Positions 1 through 4,214 of a stretch of 5,586 nt of DNA are shown in pieces. Every line of letters starts with the position of its first letter. The stretch's first letter is position 1. The notes below the pieces were generated by a model, which was not told where the DNA came from, made no database searches, and saw only the letters and a list, made by a program, of their open reading frames with translations. The position numbers and the translations under genes were made by a program. This stretch comes from Rhizobiales bacterium UBA697 (GTDB lineage: Bacteria > Pseudomonadota > Alphaproteobacteria > Rhizobiales > Ancalomicrobiaceae), in contig DBMN01000266.1 in NCBI GenBank assembly GCA_002298965.1, positions 1-5,586 of the forward strand. The letters are read 5' to 3'.

Positions 1-1
1 C

Positions 2-109
2 GGTGCGGCGGCCGGCGCCGTGATCGCCGACGCCACCCGTCCGCGCGGCCACGGCAAGACCTGCTGGTGGTCCGACACCCTGGATCGCCGCGTCTGCCGC
101 TATCGCTGA
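2..109 (+). CDS. 3' end of a small unidentified protein (partial)
   Basis: Only the last 35 codons and a TGA stop are in the window; the start lies to the left. The visible peptide opens with a Gly/Ala-rich run (GAAAGAVIADA) that could be the end of a membrane or glycine-zipper segment. A basic tail follows with two cysteines (K-T-C-W-W and R-V-C-R-Y-R), ending in RYR. A short exported or membrane-anchored protein with a Cys-containing tail is plausible, but I do not recognise the family and assign no function. Support for it being real is the reading frame ending 16 bp before a strong hairpin terminator, and a tail that looks like protein rather than GC-rich shadow sequence. The fragment is too short for more certainty. 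Confidence 0.5.
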   Translation, partial: GAAAGAVIADATRPRGHGKTCWWSDTLDRRVCRYR

Positions 110-125
110 CCCGTCACGAACGCGA

Positions 126-155
126 GCCGCCGCCCGGAGACGGGCGGCGGCGTTT
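126..155 (+). terminator. Rho-independent-type terminator after the left-edge gene
   Basis: A perfect 11-bp GC stem (126-136 pairing with 141-151) closes a GAGA loop of the GNRA type and is followed by GTTT. It starts 16 bp after the TGA at 107-109. The T-tract is short, so termination efficiency is uncertain, but position and stem perfection fit a terminator separating the left-edge gene from the metallopeptidase gene. Confidence 0.75.
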
Positions 156-256
156 CCACGCCCGGGCGCGACGTTTCACACGTCCGACGTCGACTTGTCC
201 GCTAGGGTGAAGAGCCGCCGCATCGCCGGAGGCGACCACCGTCGAGGGAACCTGCC

Positions 257-1327
257 GTGCGCCTCTTTGCCTGCGATGCCTGCGCCAACGTCGTCCACTA
301 CGAGAACTCCGCCTGTCTCGCCTGCGGTCATCGGCTCGGCTTTCGACCCGATACCGACGGCCCCACCGCGCTCGTCCCCGAAGGCGACGGCGGCGTCTGG
401 CTGTCGCGGCACGACGGCAGCCGGTGGCGCGCCTGCGGCAACGCCGAGCCGTTCGGCTGCAACCGCCTCGTCGCCGCCGACGGCACCGACGTCCTCTGCG
501 ACGTGTGCCGCCATCATCGGACGATCCCGCCGCTCGACGACGTCGAGGCGATCGAAGGGATGCGCCGGATCGGCATCGCCGAGCGCCATCTCTTCCATTC
601 CTTCCGCCGGTGGGGCGTGCGGTGTCCGACCAAGGCCGAGGATCCGGTGGCGGGCCTCGCCTTCGACCTCCTCGCCGACGTCGATGCGCCGAACGGCGAC
701 ACCCGGCCGGTGCTGACCGGCCATGCCGACGGCATCGTCACGCTGGCGGCGGCGGAGGCCGACGACGCCGAGCGCGAGGCGCGGCGAACGCGGCTGGGCG
801 AACCCTATCGCACCCTGCTCGGCCATCTGCGCCACGAGACGGGCCACTACTGGTGGGACCGGCTGGTGCGCGATGGCGGCCGGATCGACGCCTTTCGCGA
901 CGTCTTCGGCGACGAGACCGCAGATTACGGCGCCGCCCTGCACCGCCACTACGAGAACGGACCGCCGATCGGCTGGCAGGACGCCTTCGTCAGCGCCTAT
1001 GCCTCGTCCCATCCGTGGGAGGACTTTGCCGAGACCTGGGCGCATCACATGCACATGGTCGACGCGCTCGACACCGCCTCGGCCTTCGGCATCTCGCTTT
1101 CGCCGCGCGGGCGGGCGGCCGATTCGCACGGCCTCGACGTCGACTTCGACGCCTATCGCGAGGCCGACTTCGCGACGCTGGCGACCGCCTGGCCGCGTCT
1201 GACGGTGGCGGTCAATGCCGTCAACCGCTCGCTCGGTCAGGCGGATTTCTATCCCTTCGTGGTCACGCCGAAGATCGAGGCGAAGCTCGCCTTCGTCCAC
1301 CATCTGGTGGTCTCGGCACGGACCTGA
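257..1327 (+). CDS. Zinc-ribbon putative zinc metallopeptidase (DUF2248 / COG4307 type)
   Basis: This 356-residue protein has two parts. The N-terminal ~90 residues form a cysteine-rich zinc-ribbon-like module: C6-x2-C9 with C20-x2-C23, then C60/C68 with C81-x2-C84. The C-terminal part is a metallopeptidase-like domain with the zinc-binding signature HETGH at residues 193-197 (H193 and H197 as ligands, E194 as catalytic base). A later W-E-D-F-A-E-T-W-A-H-H segment (254-264) probably supplies the third ligand and supporting residues. This matches the alphaproteobacterial family annotated as putative zinc-binding metallopeptidase, whose substrates are unknown to me. No signal peptide is seen, so it is probably cytoplasmic. 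The start is GTG at 257, preceded by GAGGGA (244-249) with 7-nt spacing; no ATG fits better. It appears monocistronic, with a terminator upstream. Its last 79 bp overlap the 3' end of the opposite-strand lipid kinase gene. Family assignment is firm; peptidase activity is inferred from the motif. Confidence 0.92.
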   Translation: MRLFACDACANVVHYENSACLACGHRLGFRPDTDGPTALVPEGDGGVWLSRHDGSRWRACGNAEPFGCNRLVAADGTDVLCDVCRHHRTIPPLDDVEAIEGMRRIGIAERHLFHSFRRWGVRCPTKAEDPVAGLAFDLLADVDAPNGDTRPVLTGHADGIVTLAAAEADDAEREARRTRLGEPYRTLLGHLRHETGHYWWDRLVRDGGRIDAFRDVFGDETADYGAALHRHYENGPPIGWQDAFVSAYASSHPWEDFAETWAHHMHMVDALDTASAFGISLSPRGRAADSHGLDVDFDAYREADFATLATAWPRLTVAVNAVNRSLGQADFYPFVVTPKIEAKLAFVHHLVVSART

Positions 1328-2235
1328 GGGATCGCGGCGCCGGCGAGAACCGCGCCGGCGGGCGCGAAGACCCGGACGGCGCCGGGCCGCACCCGGAAGA
1401 CCGCCGGCGTCCGGGTCACGACCTCGCCGTCGACGTTGATCGAGCGCGGGCGGCGCGTCAGGACCTCGAAGCGCGTTCCGCCCGCGACGCGGACCTCGGG
1501 CTGCATCCCGTGCCGCCCCCTGGGGAACGAGCCGGCGATGCCGAGCAGGCGCCAGACCGCCGGGAACTCGAGCGAATAGAGATCGAGCCGGCCGTCGTCG
1601 ATCGCCGCGTTCTCCTCGACCACCATGCCGCCGCCGTAGTGGCGGCCGTTGCCGACGGCGATCTGCAGCGTCTCGACGGCGATCGTCTCGCCGGTCTCGG
1701 TCAGGATGGTGGCGCGGAACGGCCGGGCCTCGAGGATCGCGCGCACGAGCGCGATGAGATAGCCGAGGCGGCCGAAGCGACGTTTGATCCCGCTCTCCAG
1801 CCGGTCGGCGAGCGCGACCGCCAGACCGAGACTGGCGACGTTGAAATAGAGGTGACCGTTCACCTCGCCGAGATCGATGCGGCGCGTCGCGCCCGCGACG
1901 ATCACGCCAGCCGCCTCGGCCGGATCGAGCGGGATCGACAGGGTCCGCGCCAGATCGTTGCCGGTTCCCGCCGGCACGATGCCGATCGGCAGTCGCGTCG
2001 CCACCGCGGCGGCGGCGACCGAATTGGCGGTACCGTCGCCGCCGACGACGACGATCATGTCGGCCTCGGCGGCGAGGGCCGAGACCTGTTCGCGGATCTC
2101 GCGCACGTCGCCGCCCCGCACGGGCCGACAGTCGATGCCGCCGCGGGTCAGCACGTCGAGCGCCGGGGCGAGGGCCTCGGCGCCGCGTCTGGCTCTGTCG
2201 TTGGCGACGACGAGGGCGCGTCGGCGTTCGCTCAT
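1249..2235 (-). CDS. YegS/diacylglycerol-kinase family lipid kinase
   Basis: This 328-residue protein carries the hallmarks of the diacylglycerol kinase catalytic family: GGDGT at residues 65-69 for nucleotide binding, G-T-G-N-D at 90-94, and FNVASLG at 131-137. The C-terminal lobe has GNGRHYGGGM (195-204), DDGRLDL (213-219) and VDGE (268-271). Such enzymes phosphorylate diacylglycerol, sphingoid or related lipids using ATP at the inner membrane face; the substrate here cannot be read from sequence. The ATG at 2235 shares ATGA with the stop of the upstream ExoD gene, indicating translational coupling. The reading frame is open farther upstream, but that part only shadows the ExoD gene. The family core normally ends near the V-R-V-F-A-P stretch (287-292). 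The remaining ~35 residues are unusual, and the last 25 are encoded antisense to the metallopeptidase 3' end, so the tail may come from loss of an earlier stop. It is the last gene of the leftward operon. Confidence 0.93.
   Translation of the reverse strand: MSERRRALVVANDRARRGAEALAPALDVLTRGGIDCRPVRGGDVREIREQVSALAAEADMIVVVGGDGTANSVAAAAVATRLPIGIVPAGTGNDLARTLSIPLDPAEAAGVIVAGATRRIDLGEVNGHLYFNVASLGLAVALADRLESGIKRRFGRLGYLIALVRAILEARPFRATILTETGETIAVETLQIAVGNGRHYGGGMVVEENAAIDDGRLDLYSLEFPAVWRLLGIAGSFPRGRHGMQPEVRVAGGTRFEVLTRRPRSINVDGEVVTRTPAVFRVRPGAVRVFAPAGAVLAGAAIPQVRAETTRWWTKASFASIFGVTTKG
1338..1360. repeat. Inverted repeat just past the metallopeptidase stop
   Basis: Two copies of the self-complementary octamer CGCCGGCG (1338-1345 and 1353-1360) can pair across a 7-nt loop. 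They lie 11 bp beyond the metallopeptidase TGA and inside the kinase coding region. This could end the rightward transcript within the convergent overlap, but no T-run follows and GC-rich coding DNA often produces such repeats. Confidence 0.3.
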
Positions 2236-2858
2236 GCGCGCCACCCGCCCAGCAGGTCGATCAGGCCGTCGATCACGCCGGCGCCGACGACCACGATCGC
2301 CACCGACCAGGCGATCGCCGCGAGGCCGGCGACGCCCGACAGGACGAGCGCCGTTCCGTCGCGCATCATCAGCGAGACCGACAACGCGACGATGGCGACC
2401 ACCGGCGGCACGTTGCCGAAGGGGATCGGCAGCGCGACGGCGACGCCGAGCACCGCGATCAGCACCGCGGTGAGGCGCCGGGCGGTCGTACCGGCGAGTT
2501 CGTCGCGCCGACCGGCACGAAAATGGCGGCCGAGCCGCTCGAGCAGCGGCAGCGCCCGTCCCAACACGCCGCGCAGGGCGCCCGCCGGCACGGTGACGGC
2601 GGCGAAGGGGCCGGGAAGGCGGAGGCGGTCGAGGCCGAAGGCGCACTGGAGCGCGGCGACGACCACGAGCAGGCCGAAGATCATGCCCCAGGGACCGGGG
2701 ACAGGAATGAGCGGCGGCAGCGCGAGAACGACGAACAACAGCGGGAAGCCGCTCGTGCCGAGGGCATCGACCAGCTCCGCCACCGTCATCCGTCGTCCGT
2801 CCACCAGCTCGCCCTCGAGGCGGCGCAGCGCCGCGAGGGCGTCGGGCGAGGCGCTCAA
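2232..2858 (-). CDS. ExoD-family membrane protein (exopolysaccharide synthesis ExoD-like)
   Basis: This 208-residue integral membrane protein resembles the ExoD family (Pfam PF06055). It has a short charged N-terminus (about 1-33) and two closely spaced hydrophobic segments around 35-55 and 58-75, linked by the family-like P-P-L-I-P-V-P-G-P-W-G stretch (48-58) and followed by A-L-Q-C-A-F-G-L-D. An amphipathic loop with R-L-P-G and L-P-L-L-E-R-L follows, then hydrophobic segments near 129-148, 150-164 and 170-203, with a second P-I-P-F-G-N-V-P-P motif (144-152). ExoD was first linked to exopolysaccharide production and nodule invasion in rhizobia, but the family's biochemical role is not established. 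The start is TTG at 2858: AAGGAG lies 7 nt upstream, an in-frame TGA precedes it, and no other start codon lies between. The next in-frame candidate, Met24, has no comparable support. The stop overlaps the kinase ATG as ATGA. Confidence 0.9.
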   Translation of the reverse strand: MSASPDALAALRRLEGELVDGRRMTVAELVDALGTSGFPLLFVVLALPPLIPVPGPWGMIFGLLVVVAALQCAFGLDRLRLPGPFAAVTVPAGALRGVLGRALPLLERLGRHFRAGRRDELAGTTARRLTAVLIAVLGVAVALPIPFGNVPPVVAIVALSVSLMMRDGTALVLSGVAGLAAIAWSVAIVVVGAGVIDGLIDLLGGWRA

Positions 2859-2859
2859 C

Positions 2860-3006
2860 TCATTTCTCCTTCACCGAGAGGCCGTTGCTGCCGATCGAGA
2901 TTTCGACGCCGTCCGGCTGCTTGCGCTCTTCGTGGAGCTGCCAGCCGAGAACCCCGACGGCAACGGCGAGAACGGCGACGACGGCGACGAGCATTTGACG
3001 AGACAT
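2860..3006 (-). CDS. Small single-pass membrane protein, 48 residues
   Basis: This 48-residue protein begins M-S-R-Q, then has one hydrophobic segment (about residues 5-23, rich in Val/Ala/Leu), a charged stretch H-E-E-R-K-Q (25-30), and a short soluble tail G-V-E-I-S-I-G-S-N-G-L-S-V-K-E-K. The basic N-terminus and uncleaved-looking segment suggest an inner-membrane anchor with the tail on the periplasmic or cytoplasmic side; topology is not certain. The alternating tail looks like a small beta-hairpin (isoleucine/valine pattern around S-N-G). The ATG at 3006 follows AAAGGGGG with about 6-nt spacing. It is the first gene of the leftward operon, behind an EcfG-type promoter, and its stop lies 1 nt from the ExoD-like TTG start. 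I recall similar short proteins in Hyphomicrobiales annotated only as hypothetical, so no function is assigned. Confidence 0.8.
   Translation of the reverse strand: MSRQMLVAVVAVLAVAVGVLGWQLHEERKQPDGVEISIGSNGLSVKEK
2866..2871 (-). promoter_or_regulatory. Ribosome binding site that fixes the TTG start of the ExoD-like gene
   Basis: AAGGAG on the minus strand encodes the Lys-Glu of the upstream 48-residue protein's C-terminus (V-K-E-K-stop). It lies 7 nt before the TTG at 2858. Because it sits within the upstream coding sequence, translation of the two genes is probably coupled. Confidence 0.75.
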
Positions 3007-3032
3007 GGGAGCCCCCTTTGCGTTCGATGGGC

Positions 3033-3049
3033 GGCGTTCGGCGAACGCC
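3033..3049. repeat. 17-bp palindrome in the leader of the leftward operon
   Basis: A perfect 8-bp inverted repeat, GGCGTTCG and CGAACGCC, flanks one central base. It is nested inside a wider pair, ATGGGCG (3027-3033) and CGCCCAT (3063-3069). It lies a few bases after the expected start of the leftward transcript, so it could be an operator or a 5'-end RNA hairpin. Confidence 0.5.
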
Positions 3050-3060
3050 TTCGGAGATGG

Positions 3061-3085
3061 AACGCCCATACGCGCGAGAAGTTCC
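3061..3085 (-). promoter_or_regulatory. EcfG-type general-stress promoter, leftward
   Basis: On the minus strand GGAAC (3085-3081) is separated by 16 nt from CGTT (3064-3061). This matches the GGAAC-N16-17-CGTT consensus of the alphaproteobacterial general stress sigma factor EcfG. The expected transcript start is near 3052-3055, leaving a leader of about 47-50 nt before the 48-residue membrane protein at 3006. Location and orientation fit a promoter for the membrane protein-ExoD-lipid kinase operon. Confidence 0.7.
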
Positions 3086-3139
3086 CGGCCGATGCGTCGC
3101 TCTCGATCTCGGAGGCGCCGAAGAATTTTCCGGACGTCG

Positions 3140-3165
3140 GGAACCGATCTTCCGCATCGAACGTT
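3140..3165 (+). promoter_or_regulatory. EcfG-type general-stress promoter, rightward
   Basis: GGAAC (3140-3144) and CGTT (3162-3165) are separated by exactly 17 nt, matching the EcfG consensus. The expected start is near 3172, giving a leader of roughly 87 nt before the PRC-barrel ATG at 3259. The downstream genes, a PRC-barrel protein and CsbD, are typical members of stress regulons, which supports the call. Confidence 0.8.
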
Positions 3166-3172
3166 GTGCCGA

Positions 3173-3209
3173 CAGTCGATCGCAGAGACTGCCGAGATCG
3201 ATCTGGCAG
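3173..3209 (+). repeat. Overlapping inverted repeats at the start of the PRC-barrel leader
   Basis: CAGTC (3173-3177) pairs with GACTG (3187-3191). GCAG (3182-3185) pairs with CTGC (3189-3192). CTGCC (3189-3193) pairs with GGCAG (3205-3209) around the 10-bp palindrome AGATCGATCT (3195-3204), with a single bulged G at 3194. The hairpins share bases 3189-3192, so they cannot all form together. They start at about the expected 5' end of the stress transcript. Confidence 0.45.
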
Positions 3210-3258
3210 AGCGGCCGACAAACCATCCAACGACAGAGACGACGGAAAGGTTCTTCTG

Positions 3259-3705
3259 ATGAACAAGACGATTCTGCTCGCCGCGACCTTCGCCACCGCC
3301 CTCGCGGGTTCCGCCTTCGCCGCCGAGACGACGCAGTCGGATGCCGCGAAGACCGCCCCGGCGCCGACCACCGCGACGATGCCGACCACCGTCGCCACGG
3401 CGCCCCTGCTCCATGTCGCGACCCCGGGCGAGCGTCAGGCGTCGCGCCTCGTCGGCGCGACCGTCTACTCGTCGGCCGGCGAGAAGGTCGGCGACGTCAA
3501 CGACCTGCTGGTCGATGCCACCGGCAAGGTGAGCGGCGTGGTCGTCGGCGTCGGCGGCTTCCTCGGCGTCGGCGAGAAGTCGGTGGCGCTGTCGTGGGAC
3601 GCCGTGACGGTCGGCGCCGAGCCGAACGGCAAGCCGCGCCTGTCCGCCGCCGTCACCAAGGACACGCTGCTGAAGGCCCCGGCCTTCGAGCCCGCCAAGG
3701 GCTGA
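3259..3705 (+). CDS. Exported PRC-barrel domain protein
   Basis: This 148-residue protein has a clear Sec signal peptide: N-K near the start, a hydrophobic core (5-16), and a signal-peptidase site at A-F-A (19-21) just before A-E-T-T. A low-complexity Ala/Pro/Thr linker follows (about 27-49). The PRC-barrel domain spans roughly 59-120: the A-S-R-L-V-G-A-T-V-Y opening, G-E-K-V-G-D-V-N-D-L-L-V-D, the G-K-V-S-G-V-V-V-G-V turn, and the closing L-S-W-D-A-V-T-V. PRC-barrels are small beta folds in RNA processing, photosynthetic reaction centres and many exported proteins of unknown role; this one is predicted periplasmic. The ATG at 3259 follows GGAAAGG (3244-3250) with 8-nt spacing. It is first in a pair with csbD (47-bp gap, no terminator) behind an EcfG-type promoter, which points to stress induction. 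The frame is open far upstream, but the signal peptide and RBS fix this start. Confidence 0.92.
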   Translation: MNKTILLAATFATALAGSAFAAETTQSDAAKTAPAPTTATMPTTVATAPLLHVATPGERQASRLVGATVYSSAGEKVGDVNDLLVDATGKVSGVVVGVGGFLGVGEKSVALSWDAVTVGAEPNGKPRLSAAVTKDTLLKAPAFEPAKG

Positions 3706-3752
3706 TCCGCGACGACCTCGACGAAACCCGCAACATCGGAAAGGAACATCCC

Positions 3753-3944
3753 ATGAGCGCCACCACCGACAAGATCAAGGGCTACGCCAACGAAGCCGCC
3801 GGCAAGGCCAAGCAGGTCGCGGGCAAGGTCCTCGACGACGACAAGCTGAAGGCCGAGGGCATCGCCCAGGAAGCCAAGGGCGACCTCCAGAAGGCGGTCG
3901 GCACCGGCAAGGCCAACCTGAAGAAGGTCGTCGACAATCTGTGA
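3753..3944 (+). CDS. CsbD-family stress protein
   Basis: This 63-residue, highly charged Lys/Ala-rich protein shows the CsbD family pattern: T-D-K-I-K-G-Y-A-N-E-A-A-G-K-A-K-Q-V-A-G-K near the N-terminus, then K-L-K-A-E-G-I-A-Q-E-A-K-G-D-L-Q-K-A-V-G. It is expected to be a small helical soluble protein. CsbD was named as a general-stress (sigma-B) gene in Bacillus, and homologues are stress-induced in many proteobacteria; the molecular role is unknown. Length matches the family (about 60-70 residues). The ATG at 3753 is preceded by AAGGAA (3741-3746) at 6 nt. It follows the PRC-barrel gene by 47 bp without a hairpin between, so both are probably transcribed from the EcfG promoter at 3140-3165. 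A terminator follows 25 bp after the stop. Confidence 0.94.
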   Translation: MSATTDKIKGYANEAAGKAKQVAGKVLDDDKLKAEGIAQEAKGDLQKAVGTGKANLKKVVDNL

Positions 3945-3968
3945 CGTCCTGCCTCGATCGATCACGGA

Positions 3969-3994
3969 GCACCCGTCGGGAAACCGGCGGGCGC
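3969..3994 (+). terminator. Hairpin terminator after the PRC-barrel-csbD pair
   Basis: CCCGTCGG (3972-3979) pairs with CCGGCGGG (3984-3991) around a GAAA loop, with one G-U wobble. Two more pairs flank an A-C mismatch on the outside. There is no real T-tract, so it may act as a 3'-end stabiliser or a weak terminator. Its position 25 bp after csbD supports the end of this transcript. Confidence 0.6.
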
Positions 3995-4097
3995 TCTGCC
4001 GTTCGGGGCGGCCGCGAGACGACGCCCGGATCAGTCGTCGGCGGCATCGACGCACCCGTCGCGTAGGGCGGATCTCGCCGTCGTCGCCTTTCTCGCC

Positions 4098-4125
4098 TTG
4101 ACCCGGCGGCTCCGCCGACTATGGT
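4098..4125 (+). promoter_or_regulatory. Housekeeping-type promoter for the Hsp70-like gene
   Basis: TTGACC (4098-4103) and TATGGT (4120-4125) are separated by 16 nt, followed by the GCGCGCC start-region context often seen after alphaproteobacterial housekeeping promoters. The expected start is near 4132, giving a leader of about 83 nt. The spacer contains a perfect dyad, CGGCGG-CT-CCGCCG (4104-4117), which could be an operator or chance in GC-rich DNA. No CIRCE element is seen. Confidence 0.65.
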
Positions 4126-4157
4126 GCGCGCCCTTTCCCCCGCGAACGCGTCGTCGT

Positions 4158-4174
4158 GATCGGCACCGCCGATC
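4158..4174 (+). repeat. Hairpin in the leader of the Hsp70-like gene
   Basis: GATCGGC (4158-4164) and GCCGATC (4168-4174) form a perfect 7-bp inverted repeat around ACC. It lies about 26 nt after the expected transcript start and 40 bp before the ATG. It may be an operator or RNA stem; it does not include the ribosome binding site. Confidence 0.45.
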
Positions 4175-4214
4175 GACCGGCAGCGCGTGCCGCCCGCCCT
4201 CGAGGACACCGCCC

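Noticed and set aside
174..208. A sigma-70 promoter for the metallopeptidase gene (TTTCAC or TTGTCC with TAGGGT)
   Set aside because: TAGGGT at 203-208 lacks a -35 at acceptable spacing: TTTCAC is 23 nt away and TTGTCC only 2 nt. A promoter must be in 156-256 but I cannot place it.
176..1303. Minus-strand open frame of 375 codons opposite the metallopeptidase gene
   Set aside because: No recognisable motifs and typical GC-rich antisense composition. The plus-strand metallopeptidase has an unambiguous HETGH motif and cysteine clusters.
2236..2646. N-terminal extension of the lipid kinase upstream of 2235
   Set aside because: It is an Arg/Pro-rich shadow of the ExoD-like gene. The kinase domain begins right after the ATG at 2235, which also makes the ATGA junction.
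424..3705. Very long plus-strand open frame (over 1000 codons) running through several genes
   Set aside because: It is antisense to the lipid kinase and ExoD-like genes and has Arg/Ala/Pro-rich shadow composition. Only its last 148 codons (3259-3705) have a signal peptide, RBS and recognisable domain.
3743..3747. GGAAC upstream of csbD as a separate EcfG promoter
   Set aside because: It is part of the ribosome binding region and no CGTT lies 16-17 nt downstream.
2523..3944. CsbD as the C-terminus of a 473-residue fusion protein
   Set aside because: The upstream part of the frame is antisense to the ExoD-like gene and out of frame with the PRC-barrel gene. CsbD has its own RBS and ATG at 3753 and normal family length.
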